Assembly (NCBI RefSeq): GCF_025905425.1 | Contig: NZ_CP109603.1 | Coordinates: 5,658,501-5,722,500 of the forward strand | DNA: 64,000 nt | From: Pseudomonas putida | GTDB taxonomy: Bacteria > Pseudomonadota > Gammaproteobacteria > Pseudomonadales > Pseudomonadaceae | Direction of reading: 5' to 3' | Shown: positions 10,937 through 22,000 of the stretch, piece after piece | Layout: each line of letters opens with the position of its first letter | Numbering within the stretch: the first letter of the stretch is position 1 | The notes under the pieces: generated by a model | What the model was told of the DNA's origin: nothing | The model's input: only the letters and a program-made list of their open reading frames with translations | The model's database searches: none | Made by a program: the position numbers and the translations under genes

Positions 10937-12634
10937 TCAGGCCTGCTTCACTTCACGCATCGGCTTGCCTTTGACCGGCGCACCGTTGGCCACGTAGTAC
11001 TTGGCAGTGCTGCGCGCCAGCGGCTTGCGGTTGCGGATCTTGTCCGAGATTTTCTCGGCGATCATGATCGTGGTGGCGTTGAGGTTGCCGGTGATGATGA
11101 TCGGCATGATCGACGCATCGACCACACGCAGGCCCTGCATGCCATGTACGCGGCCTTCGCCATCGACCACCGCCATGTCGTCGGTGCCCATCTTGCACGA
11201 GCAGGACGGGTGGAAGGCGGTTTCGGCGTGCTCGCGGATGAACTTGTCCAGTTGCTCGTCGGTTTGCACGTCGGCGCCTGGGCTGATCTCACGACCACGG
11301 TATGGGTCCAGCGCCGGCTGGGCCATGATCTCGCGGGTCAGGCGGATGCCGTCGCGGAACTCTTGCCAATCCTGCTCGGTGGCCATGTAGTTGAACAGGA
11401 TGCTTGGGTGCTGGCGTGGGTCTTTCGACTTGGCCTGGATGCGCCCACGGCTTGGCGAACGCATCGAACCCATGTGCGCCTGGAAGCCGTGTTCCTTCAC
11501 GCCATTGGAGCCGTTGTAGTTAATCGCGACGGGCAGGAAGTGGTACTGGATGTTCGGCCACTCGAACTCAGGGCGGGTGCGGATGAAACCACCGGCCTCG
11601 AACTGGTTGCTGGCGCCGATGCCGGTGCCGTTGAACAGCCACTCGGCACCGATGGCCGGCTGGTTCCACCACAACAGCGACGGGTACAGCGACACCGGCT
11701 GGGTGCAGGCGTATTGCAGGTACAGCTCAAGGTGGTCCTGCAGGTTCTCGCCGACGCCTGGCAGGTCGTGCACGACCGGGATGTCGAGGCTTTCCAGCAG
11801 GGCACGCGGGCCGACGCCGGAACGCTGCAGCAACTGCGGCGAAGCAATGGCGCCGGAGCTGACGATGACTTCCTTGCGGGCACGGGCTTCGACGCGCTCT
11901 TCGCTGTCGCCGACCAGGTAGGTCACGCCAACGGCACGCTTACCGTCGAACAGCACACGGTCGCTCAGGGCGTGGGTGACGATGGTCAGGTTAGGGCGCT
12001 TTTTGGCCTGGTCCAGGTAGCCGCGCGCGGTGCTGGAGCGGCGACCTTTCTTGGTCACCGAACGGTCCATCGGGCCGAAGCCTTCCTGCTGGTAGCCGTT
12101 GAGGTCTTCGGTGCGCGGGTAACCGGCCTGCACGCCAGCCTCGACCATGGCGTGGAACAGCGGGTTGTTGCCAGCCTTGGGCGTGGCGACGCTGACTGGG
12201 CCTTCGCCGCCGTGGTAGTCGTTAGGGCCGATGTCGCGGGTTTCTGCCTTGCGGAAGTACGGCAGGCAGTCCAGGTAGGTCCAGTCTTCAAGGCCTGGCA
12301 GTTCTGCCCAGCCGTCGAAGTCCATGGCGTTACCGCGGATGTAGCACATGCCGTTGATCAGCGACGAGCCACCCAGGCCCTTGCCGCGGCCACACTCCAT
12401 GCGGCGGCCGTCCATATGCGGCTCCGGGTCGGTCTCGTAGGCCCAGTTGTAGCGGCGGCCTTGCAGCGGGAAGGCCAGGGCGGCTGGCATCTGGGTGCGG
12501 AAGTCGAAGCGGTAGTCGGGGCCACCGGCTTCGAGCAGCAGCACGGTGACGCTGGCATCTTCGGTCAGGCGGGTGGCCAGGGTGTTACCGGCGGAACCTG
12601 CGCCGACGATGATGTAATCGAATTCTTGGGACAT
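10937..12634 (-). CDS. betA: choline dehydrogenase
   Basis: A 565-residue FAD enzyme of the GMC oxidoreductase family that oxidises choline to betaine aldehyde at the inner membrane. The N-terminal dinucleotide motif is GAGSAGN (from residue 11), the GMC signature region [15 protein letters not shown] is present, and the catalytic-histidine region HPSCSCKMG lies near residue 474. Length is close to E. coli BetA. It is the last gene of betI-betB-betA, 76 bases after betB, and should be repressed by BetI in the absence of choline. Confidence 0.95.
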   Translation of the reverse strand: MSQEFDYIIVGAGSAGNTLATRLTEDASVTVLLLEAGGPDYRFDFRTQMPAALAFPLQGRRYNWAYETDPEPHMDGRRMECGRGKGLGGSSLINGMCYIRGNAMDFDGWAELPGLEDWTYLDCLPYFRKAETRDIGPNDYHGGEGPVSVATPKAGNNPLFHAMVEAGVQAGYPRTEDLNGYQQEGFGPMDRSVTKKGRRSSTARGYLDQAKKRPNLTIVTHALSDRVLFDGKRAVGVTYLVGDSEERVEARARKEVIVSSGAIASPQLLQRSGVGPRALLESLDIPVVHDLPGVGENLQDHLELYLQYACTQPVSLYPSLLWWNQPAIGAEWLFNGTGIGASNQFEAGGFIRTRPEFEWPNIQYHFLPVAINYNGSNGVKEHGFQAHMGSMRSPSRGRIQAKSKDPRQHPSILFNYMATEQDWQEFRDGIRLTREIMAQPALDPYRGREISPGADVQTDEQLDKFIREHAETAFHPSCSCKMGTDDMAVVDGEGRVHGMQGLRVVDASIMPIIITGNLNATTIMIAEKISDKIRNRKPLARSTAKYYVANGAPVKGKPMREVKQA

Positions 12635-12710
12635 TTAAGTACCCTCGTTTGGCGGTGATCAGGGAGCGGGAACGCCCGTGCGCGCTGGCACGGGCGTGAC
12701 TACACGCGGT

Positions 12711-14183
12711 TTAGAAAACCGAGGTGTAGCCGCCCAGCTCGACCTGGACCGACTTGATGCGCGTGTATTGAGCCAGCGAGCTGACGCCGTTTTCACGGCC
12801 AACGCCCGACTGCTTGTAGCCACCGACCGGCATTTCGGCCGGCGATTCGCCCCAGGCATTGATCCAGCAGATGCCGGCTTCGAGCTTGTGGATGATGCGG
12901 TGGGCACGGGTGATGTCGTTGGTGCACACGCCCGCAGCCAGGCCGTACTCGGTGTCGTTGGCGCGGCGGATGACTTCTTCCTCGGTCTCGTAGCTGAGGA
13001 TGCTCATTACAGGGCCGAAGATTTCTTCTTTGACGATGGTCATGTCGTCGGTGCAATCGGTGAACACGGTCGGGGCCACGAAGGCGCCCTTGGCGAAGTC
13101 ACCCTCGGTCAGACGCTCGCCGCCGCACAGTACGCGGGCACCTTCTTCTTTACCCTTGGCGATGTAGCCCAGCACGCTTTCCATGTGCTGGAAGCTGACC
13201 AGCGGGCCGAAGTTGGTGTTTTCGTCTTCCGGGTTGCCGACACGGATGCGGGCAACGCGTTCGGCGATCTTGGCTTCGAAGGCGGCTTTCATCTCGGCAG
13301 GGATGAACACGCGGGTGCCGTTGGTGCAAACCTGACCGGAGCTGTAGAAGTTGGCCATCATGGCGATGTCGGCCGCCTTGTCCAGGTCGGCGTCGGCGCA
13401 GATGATCAGTGGCGACTTGCCGCCCAGTTCCATGGTGACTTCCTTGAGCGAGGAGCTCGAGGCGCTGGCCATGACTTTCTTGCCGGTGGTGGTGCCGCCG
13501 GTGAAGGAGACTTTTTCGATGCGCGGGTGCTCGGTCAGCCAGGTGCCGACTTCGCGGCCGCTGCCGGTCAGGACGTTGAACACGCCGTCTGGCAGGCCGG
13601 CTTCGGTGTAGATCTCGGCCAGCTTCAGGGTGGTCAGCGAGGTGACTTCCGAAGGCTTGAAGATCATCGCGTTGCCAGCGGCCAGGGCCGGGGCGGACTT
13701 CCACAGGGCGATCTGCACCGGGTAGTTCCAGGCGCCGATACCCACGGTCACACCCAGTGGTTCGCGACGGGTGTAGACAAAGGAGCTTTCACGCAGCGGG
13801 ATCTGCTCGCCTTCGATGGCCGGGATCAGGCCTGCGTAGTATTCCAGCACGTCGGCGCCGGTGACGATGTCGACGTAGCGGGTTTCGGAATACGACTTGC
13901 CGGTGTCCAGGGTTTCCAGCTGGGCCAGCTCATCGTTGCGCTCGCGCAGGATGTCGACGGCGCGACGCAGGATCCGCGAACGCTGCATGGCGGTCATTGC
14001 GGCCCAGACTTTCTGGCCACGCTCGGCGCTTTCGACGGCTTTTTCGACGTCGGCCTGAGTGGCGCGCTGCACATGGGCGAGGACTTCGCCGGTAGCCGGG
14101 TTGATGGCTTCGAAGGTGGCGTCGGAGCCAGCGTCGACATAACCGCCATCAATGTAGAGTTTTTGCGTTCCGAAACGGGCCAT
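12711..14183 (-). CDS. betB: betaine aldehyde dehydrogenase
   Basis: A 490-residue NAD(P)-dependent aldehyde dehydrogenase that converts betaine aldehyde to the osmoprotectant glycine betaine. The general base lies in TMELGGKSP (about Glu252) and the catalytic Cys in [13 protein letters not shown] (about Cys286). Length equals that of E. coli BetB. It lies 38 bases downstream of betI and upstream of betA on the same strand. Confidence 0.95.
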   Translation of the reverse strand: MARFGTQKLYIDGGYVDAGSDATFEAINPATGEVLAHVQRATQADVEKAVESAERGQKVWAAMTAMQRSRILRRAVDILRERNDELAQLETLDTGKSYSETRYVDIVTGADVLEYYAGLIPAIEGEQIPLRESSFVYTRREPLGVTVGIGAWNYPVQIALWKSAPALAAGNAMIFKPSEVTSLTTLKLAEIYTEAGLPDGVFNVLTGSGREVGTWLTEHPRIEKVSFTGGTTTGKKVMASASSSSLKEVTMELGGKSPLIICADADLDKAADIAMMANFYSSGQVCTNGTRVFIPAEMKAAFEAKIAERVARIRVGNPEDENTNFGPLVSFQHMESVLGYIAKGKEEGARVLCGGERLTEGDFAKGAFVAPTVFTDCTDDMTIVKEEIFGPVMSILSYETEEEVIRRANDTEYGLAAGVCTNDITRAHRIIHKLEAGICWINAWGESPAEMPVGGYKQSGVGRENGVSSLAQYTRIKSVQVELGGYTSVF

Positions 14184-14221
14184 AGTGTCCTCGCAAGTGC
14201 AGTGTGTGGTTGGCTATCGCG

Positions 14222-14878
14222 TCACGCGCCTGCCTGTTTGGCAATCGCCGTGCGCGGTTGTTCAGAGGCCTGGTTGGTAGTGCCCAGGGTCTGCTGTTTA
14301 GCCAGTTGTAGATCCATGTATTCGTAAGCGATGCGTATCGCTTGATCGGTGTCGAAAGCATCTCCCGACAGCGCGCCACGCAGCCACAGACCGTCGATCA
14401 GGGCCGCCAGCCCGCGGGCTGCCTTGCGCGCATGGTAAAGCGGCAAAACACGGCGGAACTGACAGCATAGGTTGGAGTACAAGCGGTGATCGTTGATCCG
14501 CTGCAACCTGTGCAAGTCGGGCTGGTGCATGCTGGAAGCCCAAAAGGCCAGCCAGGTTTTCATTGCCGGGCCGTTCACCTGGCTGGCATCGAAGTTGCCC
14601 TCGATGATCACTTTCAGGTGGGCACGCGGGCTGTCGTCCGTCAGTGCCTGACGCCGTGCTCTAACGCCTTCGTTGAGCATGTTCATGATGTAACCCATCG
14701 TCGCTGCGATCAGGCCGTTCTTGTCCCGAAAGTAGTGACTGATGATGCCGTTCGACACGCCGGCCAAACGGGCAATGAGCGCAATGCTGGCATCTCCCAG
14801 CCCCACCTGATCGACCGCTAGCAGGGTGGCTTCGATCAATTGCTGGCGGCGGATGGGTTGCATACCGACCTTGGGCAT
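14222..14878 (-). CDS. betI: BetI, TetR-family repressor of the bet genes
   Basis: A 218-residue repressor starting [18 protein letters not shown], the typical BetI opening. The helix-turn-helix includes [20 protein letters not shown] (about residues 32-51). The ligand-binding part follows with the family's DGLWLRGAL segment. The C-terminus runs some twenty residues beyond the usual BetI length and ends with a polar tail ([19 protein letters not shown]), a small oddity. A GGAGAATGCAAG leader supports the start. BetI represses the bet genes until choline is present; the palindrome at 14949 is its likely operator. Confidence 0.93.
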   Translation of the reverse strand: MPKVGMQPIRRQQLIEATLLAVDQVGLGDASIALIARLAGVSNGIISHYFRDKNGLIAATMGYIMNMLNEGVRARRQALTDDSPRAHLKVIIEGNFDASQVNGPAMKTWLAFWASSMHQPDLHRLQRINDHRLYSNLCCQFRRVLPLYHARKAARGLAALIDGLWLRGALSGDAFDTDQAIRIAYEYMDLQLAKQQTLGTTNQASEQPRTAIAKQAGA

Positions 14879-15356
14879 CTTGCATTCTCCTCAGGCCTGA
14901 CAAGCAGACGACAAGCGGCTGACTCGGCGAAGGCCAGTCTATTTTGTTTTGATTGAACGTTCAATCAATAAAGAATAAGCTCTGCGACAATTTGTGCCAT
15001 TGACAGTTTTTCAGGCTGTTTCGAGCGCACGGATTGACACCCCAGGAAATCGCGTAACCCCCGGAATACAAGGCGTTTACGGGCATGTGCGATGCGAAAT
15101 GCAGATTCTGCCGAACGGTCATCGACCTGCGGCGGGCCCTTGGAGCGGGCGGGGTGCTCTGTGACGAATGCGCGCACCCCGGTGTTGGGCGCGGCATTGT
15201 TTGCAGACCACCTGTCTGTTTTTTTGCAACGTATCGATTCGGGATCACGGTTTCCAGGGTGCTTTTATAACACCTGACGCAGTGGGGGTATTCCACCAAT
15301 TGCTCGGGAAAGATTGATTAGCCTCCATAAGCCGTACTGCCCGGAGCATTCGTGCA
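14879..15356. promoter_or_regulatory. betI/betT divergent control region
   Basis: 478 bases without a credible gene between divergent betI and betT. The betI-proximal part is AT-rich and holds the palindromic operator listed separately; the betT-proximal part has no second strong dyad that I could see. A GGAG site 11 bases before ATG 15357 serves betT. The small open frames in this gap have no recognisable features. Confidence 0.6.
14949..14968. promoter_or_regulatory. BetI operator (predicted)
   Basis: TTGATTGAACGTTCAATCAA is a perfect 20-bp palindrome, 70 bases upstream of betI in the divergent betI/betT gap. Its ATTGAACGTTCAAT core fits the TetR-type operators described for BetI. Binding is inferred. 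Confidence 0.8.
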
Positions 15357-17360
15357 ATGAGTTCTGCCTCCCTAACCAAACCCCCCGCCGAGAGGGTACG
15401 GGTCAATCGCGTGGTGTTCTTCACCTCCGCGCTGATGATCCTTGTTCTGACTGCCTTGTTGATCGCTGTACCCGATACCGCCGGCCAAGTGTTGGGCGTG
15501 GCCCAGAAGTGGCTGACGCGTACCTTCGGCTGGTACTACATGCTGGTGATCTGCAGTTACCTGCTGTTCGTCGTCTACATGGCGTTCTCCGACTTCGGCA
15601 AGCTCAAGCTTGGCGGCAAGGACGACCAGCCCGACTTCAGCTACGGCGCCTGGGCCGGCATGCTGTTCTCCTCCGGTATCGGTATTTCGCTGCTGTACTT
15701 CGGTGCCTCCGAGCCGTTGGACCACTATTTCAACCCGCCGGAAGGCACGCCTGCCAGCCTCGAGGCCGCGCGCCAGGGCCTGCAGCTGACCTTCCTGCAC
15801 TGGGGCCTGCACGGCTGGGCGATCTACGCCCTGGTCGGCCTGGCCGTGGGTTACTTCGCCTATCGCCACAACCAGCCGCTGGCACTGCGCTCGGCGCTGT
15901 ACCCGCTGGTGGGTGAGCGTTGGGTCAAGGGCGCTGCCGGCAATGCCGTGGACATCTTCGGCATGTTCGTCACCCTGCTGGGCCTGGTGACCAACCTGGG
16001 CATCGGCTCGATGCAGGTGTCCTCGGGCCTGGAATACCTGTTCGGCATGGACCACAGCAAGACCAACCTGCTGGTGGTCATTCTGGTCATGGCCGGGGTT
16101 GCCACCGTGGCGGCGGTGTCGGGCGTGGAAAACGGCATCCGCCGTCTGTCCAACCTGAACATCATGCTGTTCAGCGGCCTGCTGATCTTCGTGCTGCTGG
16201 GCGGCGAGACCCTGCACTTGCTCAACGGCCTGGTGCAGAACGTCGGCGACTACCTCAACGGCATCGTGCTCAAGACCTTCGACCTGTACGTCTACGAAGG
16301 CGAGGCCGGCAAGTCCGAGCGCTGGTTGGGCCTGTGGACCGTGTTCTACTGGGCCTGGTGGATTTCCTGGGGCCCGTTCGTCGGCATGTTCATTGCCCGT
16401 ATCTCCAAGGGCCGCACCGTGCGCCAGCTGGTCATGGGCGTGTTGTTGATCCCGCTGGGCTTCACCCTGGCCTGGCTGTCGATCTTCGGCAACACCGCGT
16501 TGGACTTGGTGATCAACCAGGGCGCCGTAGAGCTGGGCAAGACGGCCCTTGAACAGCCGTCGATGTCGATCTACCAGCTGCTGGAATACTTCCCGGCCGC
16601 CAAGATCGTGATCGGTGTGGCGGTGTTCGTCGGCTTCGTGCTGTTCCTCACCCCAGCCGACTCCGGCGCGGTGATGATGGCCAACCTGTCGTGCAAAGGC
16701 GGCAAGGTAGACGAAGACGCCCCGCACTGGATGGTGGTGTTCTGGTCGGTGATCATCACCCTGGTCACCATCGGCCTGCTGTTTGCCGGCAACTTCGAAG
16801 CCATGCAGACCATGGTGGTGCTGGCGGGCCTGCCGTTCTCGGTGGTGCTGGTGCTGTTCATGTTCGGCTTGTACAAAGCCATGAAGCAGGACGTTGCGGT
16901 GGAACAAGAGCGCGCCGAGTTGGCCGCCCGTGGCCGCCGAGGTTTCAGCGAGCGCCTGAGCCAGCTTGACCTGCAGCCGACCCAGGCCGTGGTGCAGCGC
17001 TTCATGGACAAGCACGTTAGCCCGGCCTTGAAAGAAGCGGCCGAGCAGTTGCGTACTCTGGGCTTCGAGGTTGAAACCCGTGTGGGCCAGTCGCGCAACA
17101 TGATGGGCCTGCGGGTGATGATGGAAGAGGGCAACCCCTTCGTCTATGAGGTTAGCCTGGACGGCTACCTGGCCGCGCCAAGCGAGGCGCCGGTGGAGGG
17201 CGCGCCGGAAGTGCAACAGCGCTTCTACCGTGCCGAGGTGTACCTGCACGACGGCAGCCAGGAGTACGACCTGATGGGCTTCGCGCCGGAGCAGATCGTG
17301 CGTGATGTGCTGGATCAGTTCGAAAGCCACCGCCAGTTACTGGGGCGCGTGTACAGCTGA
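15357..17360 (+). CDS. betT: choline transporter, BCCT family
   Basis: A 667-residue inner-membrane transporter of the betaine/choline/carnitine family. Twelve hydrophobic segments are followed by a long cytoplasmic tail (about residues 510-667), as in high-affinity, osmotically tuned BetT proteins. The BCCT signature FYWAWWISWGPFVGMFIARI is at about 331-350. It faces betIBA across the shared operator region, so uptake and oxidation of choline are probably induced together. A betaine or carnitine carrier is possible, but the context favours choline. Confidence 0.93.
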   Translation: MSSASLTKPPAERVRVNRVVFFTSALMILVLTALLIAVPDTAGQVLGVAQKWLTRTFGWYYMLVICSYLLFVVYMAFSDFGKLKLGGKDDQPDFSYGAWAGMLFSSGIGISLLYFGASEPLDHYFNPPEGTPASLEAARQGLQLTFLHWGLHGWAIYALVGLAVGYFAYRHNQPLALRSALYPLVGERWVKGAAGNAVDIFGMFVTLLGLVTNLGIGSMQVSSGLEYLFGMDHSKTNLLVVILVMAGVATVAAVSGVENGIRRLSNLNIMLFSGLLIFVLLGGETLHLLNGLVQNVGDYLNGIVLKTFDLYVYEGEAGKSERWLGLWTVFYWAWWISWGPFVGMFIARISKGRTVRQLVMGVLLIPLGFTLAWLSIFGNTALDLVINQGAVELGKTALEQPSMSIYQLLEYFPAAKIVIGVAVFVGFVLFLTPADSGAVMMANLSCKGGKVDEDAPHWMVVFWSVIITLVTIGLLFAGNFEAMQTMVVLAGLPFSVVLVLFMFGLYKAMKQDVAVEQERAELAARGRRGFSERLSQLDLQPTQAVVQRFMDKHVSPALKEAAEQLRTLGFEVETRVGQSRNMMGLRVMMEEGNPFVYEVSLDGYLAAPSEAPVEGAPEVQQRFYRAEVYLHDGSQEYDLMGFAPEQIVRDVLDQFESHRQLLGRVYS

Positions 17361-17376
17361 TTTCGGTGAGCGTGTG

Positions 17377-17414
17377 AAAAGGGCCTGTCTCGAATGAGTC
17401 GGGCCCTTTTTTTT
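17377..17414 (+). terminator. betT terminator
   Basis: AAAAGGGCC pairs with GGCCCTTTT across a 16-base loop and runs into eight T residues, directly after the betT stop. Confidence 0.85.
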
Positions 17415-17441
17415 GCAGGTAGCCACCTGCACGGCTGTGGC

Positions 17442-18863
17442 TCAGGGAGTGGATACCTGTAACAGGTCGGTCTGGAACGCCGAACTTTGCATCAGCAGGT
17501 CGATGGCAACGCTGCAGATCTTCAACGGTAGCTGTGATGCTGGTATCACTCGCTGGGTGCCCGGCAGCAGGCGATAGCCGACGTGATCATCACAGTCGGT
17601 TAGCTCTGGTGCACCGCGTTTGACCCGGTAGAAAACAACGTCGGGTGCTTTCAACCAGGTGACCCGGATGCTGCCGTCGGCAAGTGGCGCTGTGGTCACC
17701 TGTACTTGCGGCCTACCGGGTGGCAGTAGCTCGGTCATCAGGGTGAGGCTGTTGGCCATGAGTGCGGGTGACGACAGTTGCTCTGGGGACTGCACGCCGA
17801 CGATACACAAGTAATGCGTACCGGGTTCGGGGCCGATAGGGTCTTCGATAACAGCCTCGCTCGAAGGAATGGTGCCGCTATAGCCTGCAGGGTCTTCACA
17901 GGCCAGGGCATCACGGGTGAGTTTGTAGCGGTAACGTGGCGTGTCGATCAGAAAGCCGAAACCCCAGGTCGGCTGCTCAAGTGAGCCGTCAGCCAGTGTT
18001 CGCGCCTTGGTAAGGGTTTTGAAGGCGCTGTCTTGCCGTTGCACCAGCTGAAAGCCTGGGGACAATTGGCAGTCCTCCGCGTCGAGGTCAGCCTTGCCTC
18101 CCGTGAAGCAACCTTGTACCCGCTGCACAGGCACCGCGCCGACGGCAGTGTCATGCAGGCGGGTGACCACACTGACCAGCCGCCCGGTGGCGGGGTCAAC
18201 AACCGGGCTGCCCGAGGCGCCTTCGTCGATCCCTTTGCAATCGTTGCGCCTGACGTGGCGCATTACCCGGTTGTCCACCGTGTCCATCGCTTGGTAGTGC
18301 TCCGTGCACTGCGAGAGACGCAGGCCTTTGCCAACCGAAGAGGGCTCACCCACGACCTGTACCTCGCGGCCGGATGCCGGAGAAGCGCCAAGTTTGAGCG
18401 GTGTGATGCCTTTAGCCAACAGATCTGCCAGCGTCGTGTCCAGTTCAAGTAACGCCAGGTCAGTGCCTTGCAGGCTGTTCCAGATCGTGCGTTTCAAGGC
18501 GACTGTATGACGTTGCTGCGTTGTGTCGGTGAAGTAGTTGAAGGCAACGCTGCCGCTGGCTGGCTGGTCTGCGAGGATTTTCCCGTTGTCGCCGCCTGTG
18601 CAATGGCCGGCGGTCAGCATGTAGGCGGGACCGCTGGCGTTGGCGGGCGTATCGCGGGTGTCGAGCAGGGTGCCAATGCACAGCCTGTTCTGCCACGAGA
18701 GCCGACCGACGCCGGTCCATTGGGCGCTCTCACCCTGGCCGTTGTACAAGGCCTGCGGCAGTGAGGGAAGGGATAATGTGCCCGCAGTGTCGCTGCTACT
18801 GGCATGTGCCAGCGTGCTGAACAGCACAAGGTAAAGGGTTGAGTATAAAGATCGTGCTTGCAT
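17442..18863 (-). CDS. exported trypsin-like serine protease
   Basis: A 473-residue protein with a signal peptide (MQARSLYSTLYLVLFSTLAHA). The chymotrypsin-fold triad can be read as His87 (TAGHC), Asp135 (GTDLALLEL) and Ser217 (GASGSPVV). The C-terminal part (about 350-473) is a separate region of unknown fold with fibronectin-like spacing of aromatic residues. The start at 18863 is preferred because GAGG precedes it and it yields the signal peptide; the frame extends to 19007 but overlaps the leader. It is divergent from the giant toxin-like gene at 19041, 177 bases apart. Substrate unknown. Confidence 0.75.
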   Translation of the reverse strand: MQARSLYSTLYLVLFSTLAHASSSDTAGTLSLPSLPQALYNGQGESAQWTGVGRLSWQNRLCIGTLLDTRDTPANASGPAYMLTAGHCTGGDNGKILADQPASGSVAFNYFTDTTQQRHTVALKRTIWNSLQGTDLALLELDTTLADLLAKGITPLKLGASPASGREVQVVGEPSSVGKGLRLSQCTEHYQAMDTVDNRVMRHVRRNDCKGIDEGASGSPVVDPATGRLVSVVTRLHDTAVGAVPVQRVQGCFTGGKADLDAEDCQLSPGFQLVQRQDSAFKTLTKARTLADGSLEQPTWGFGFLIDTPRYRYKLTRDALACEDPAGYSGTIPSSEAVIEDPIGPEPGTHYLCIVGVQSPEQLSSPALMANSLTLMTELLPPGRPQVQVTTAPLADGSIRVTWLKAPDVVFYRVKRGAPELTDCDDHVGYRLLPGTQRVIPASQLPLKICSVAIDLLMQSSAFQTDLLQVSTP

Positions 18864-19040
18864 GTCCTGCGTCCTCAGGTGTGGAGGCCGTAGGATCGGT
18901 GCGCTGCCGGGCAACCTGGCTGTACTCGGGTACTGCGGGCGCAGTGAGCGAGTGACACCTGTCTGTGCCTGCATTATGTAGCACCGGCGCTGCAAGGGTT
19001 CGCGCAAGGCTTCCGGTTCATTTATCAGGAGGCGTCAAGC

Positions 19041-22000
19041 ATGACCCGTTCCGACACGTCGACATTCGACTTCAAGCGCGCCGCTGCTCTGCAGTTCGGC
19101 GACCGTCCCACCTTGCGCCAGGTCGTCAGTGATCAGTTGCTCAAGCTGTTGCTGATTGAACTACCGTGGTTGGCAGCTACCAAACCTGCCCTGGCGTCTG
19201 CCGACGCGCTGACGCTGGATAGCCCGGACCCTTCGACGCCTTATTGGACGACTCAGCCGCTGGTCGATCGGGTTTTGCAAGCCCTGCTCGAAACGCACGC
19301 AATCGACCTGGAGCCGCTAAACGGGCGTCACCACAACCTGGGCTTGGTCGACCCTTACCGATTCGCCGGCTCCAGCAGCAAGTTTGATACCCGGCAACTG
19401 ACGGGTCTGACGGGCCCGCTCACTGAGCTGATCGAACAGCTGCCGCAGCACTTTTGCCAGGCTCAGCTCGACTACTGGCGCAGCTTGGGCAGCACCGGAG
19501 CAAGCCGCGATGAGTGGCTGCAACTGCTATTGAAGACAGCCCTCTTGCGTGGCCTGCCCCTGCAGGGGCTGGATGCTCAGGAGCAGGCCTGCATCCGCGG
19601 CCTGATTCGTGGTGGGCATGACCAACCAGCGGTGAGCTTTGTGCGAACCCAACTGAAGGCGGGCACTAGGCAGTGGGATGAAATGCAGTGCCACTTGCTG
19701 GTGACTGGGGAGTGGGATGAGCGCCAGGTGGTGTTGTGGTGTGCGCCGTCTGGCAAGGTGCGCGGCTTTGCCTCGTTGGCGGCGTTTGCCCTGGCCCTGC
19801 GTGATGACCTGGCACAGCGTTACAGCTTCGACGGCATGTCCTGGCAGCGTTTTCCGGTGGAGGGCAATGTATTCGCTCAGCAGGTTGCACTGCTGCTCGA
19901 CACCCTGTTCGTCAAGGTGGACCGCGTGCGCTACGGGCGCTTGGCCGATGTCGCGGCGCTTGAGGGGCTTTTCGCTCAATTGAGCAACCCGGCGCATTGG
20001 TTTGAAAGCTACCCCGACGATGCCCCGGCTGTAAGCCCACCTCCGGGCCTGCGGCGCGGCGCCAGCGGCAACGGTGTCGCTTACCATGCCGCCTTGCTAC
20101 AGCTTGCGGTGGACCAGCTTGACGCCGAAAGTGTTGCCGCGCTGGACGGCATCCAGGGGTTGACCGACTACACCCGCCAACGGCTGAGCGAGCAGATGCG
20201 TGTGGCCCATGGCGATGACACCTCCCCGGACGAACTGATGCTGGAGTTCTTCGTCGCCTACGGCGTGCCCGGAGGCGCTGCTGCAGGGGCGGGAGGGGGC
20301 GAAGCGTTGGTCCTTGAAGGCAAGAAGACCCTCACCGAGTTCGCGATAGGCAACCTCGGCACGCTCAAGGGCGCCTCGATCAGGCGCATTCGCCGCGCGA
20401 ACGGGGAAGACGCACCCACGTGGCTGGATGCCGACGCAGCCAAGCGTTTGGTGAGCCAGATTGATGTGGGGGGTAACTATCCGGCTTACGTCGCCAGCCA
20501 GTTGGACGACCCGCTGCAGCGTGTTCAACGCGTGAGGCGATTCGGACGGGAATGGCGCAGCGCCCTGCGGTTCAGTGCGCTAACCAGCAAACTCGATGAC
20601 AAAATCACTGAAGCGGGGCTGCAATGTGTCGTTGATTTCTGCGCAGGCCATCTTGACCCGGAAACCCCGCGGGTGTCCTTGATGCCGCTGGCGTTCAAGC
20701 GCCGGCCGAACGCTCAAGAACATGACCGGGTGCGCGGCATGTATGTGCTGTTTTGCGCCGAGCCGCCGTCAGTGCTGTTGTATCGCCCGTTGTACCGGCA
20801 GGACACCCTGCGCGAGTATGCAAGCCTGGGCGCGTTGCTGGAGCATATTCAGCAGTCTCCCCTGTTGCAGGCGAGCATTCTGGATTGGCTGGACCCTCAG
20901 GTTCGCCATGTCTACGACCATGGCGGATTCAGCGAACCGCATCTCGCCAGTATCGGTATCGACCCCTTCAACCTGCCTGAGCGACCTCAGCCCCCGGTCA
21001 TCGCTGCGCAGCTCTGGTCGGGCGACCTGGACGACAAGCTTTACAACGCCAACCGCGACCTGCTGGTAGATCTGGCGGACCTGCAATCCACTTCCAATGC
21101 CGAACGGCGTTGGGAGGTCCTGTGCCAAGGCGCCTGGTTGCTGTTCGATGTCGTTACCCTGGTGTTGCGCGGTCCGGTGGCCAGCGTCGCGTGGCTGGTG
21201 CAACTGCTGACATCGTTGGAAAACGATCTGCTGGCACTTGAACAGGGTGAAGCGTTTGACCGGTCCGCCGCTACCGCAGACCTGTTACTGAACCTGGGGA
21301 TGGCATTGCTGCATGCGCGCCAACCGAGTATCGAGCCTGGCATGGTCGGCCAGCTTCCCGACGCTGCTGCATTCGAAGGCCCTGCAGCACAGCGCGGCGC
21401 ATTTGCCGAAGTCTCGGTGACGCCCGCCAACCAAGGGACGGCGGCGGTTGGTGCGCTGGCAACGTTGCCAGCGCGTCAGCTGGACTTCGCCTGGCGCGGC
21501 AACCATGGGTTCAACTGGCTGCCGCCTGCGCAGCGCAAGGCGTTGCGGGCCATGCGCGTGGATGTTTCGCTGGACGCGTCGAATCTGCAGGCTACAGGCG
21601 ATGCGGCAGGCCTGCACCGGGTTGACGGGCGTCTGTACGCGAACATGAACGGTGATGTTTACCCGGTCGAAGTGGTCGCGCAGGGTGTTCGAGTCATCGA
21701 CGGCAAAGGTGGGTACGGGCCCTGGTTGACCTCGACGCTAGGGATCTGGCGAGTGGACATGACGCTTCGCCTGGCTGGCGGAATGCGGCGAGGTGGCACG
21801 CGGGCAAAGCTGGCCCGTCGCTTCGATACCCTGCGCATTTCTGCCGACACCCTTAATCAGCAGGTCAATACGGCAACGGCTCAGTTTTCAGCGGTTGGGG
21901 CTGAAGTCACGAAACTGGTAGGCAACGTCACCCAGCTCAAGGCCTTGCGCGCAAGGGAACAGACCAAGCTGGACTCGGGTGCCACCGACGTTCAGCCGGA

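Noticed and set aside
12678..14327. A 549-codon frame antisense to betB
   Set aside because: The betB reading has complete catalytic motifs; the opposite frame is Gly/Asp/Val-rich shadow sequence.
15085..15277. Small open frames in the betI/betT gap
   Set aside because: They are about 60 codons, overlap in two frames, are Cys/Arg-rich and lack ribosome sites; regulatory DNA is the better reading.
15372..17330. A 652-codon open frame antisense to betT, with others like it opposite glnA, gpmI, hutU, glgP and typA
   Set aside because: They mirror strong coding genes in GC-rich DNA and their translations are repetitive in His, Gln, Arg and Val without family features, as expected of shadow frames.
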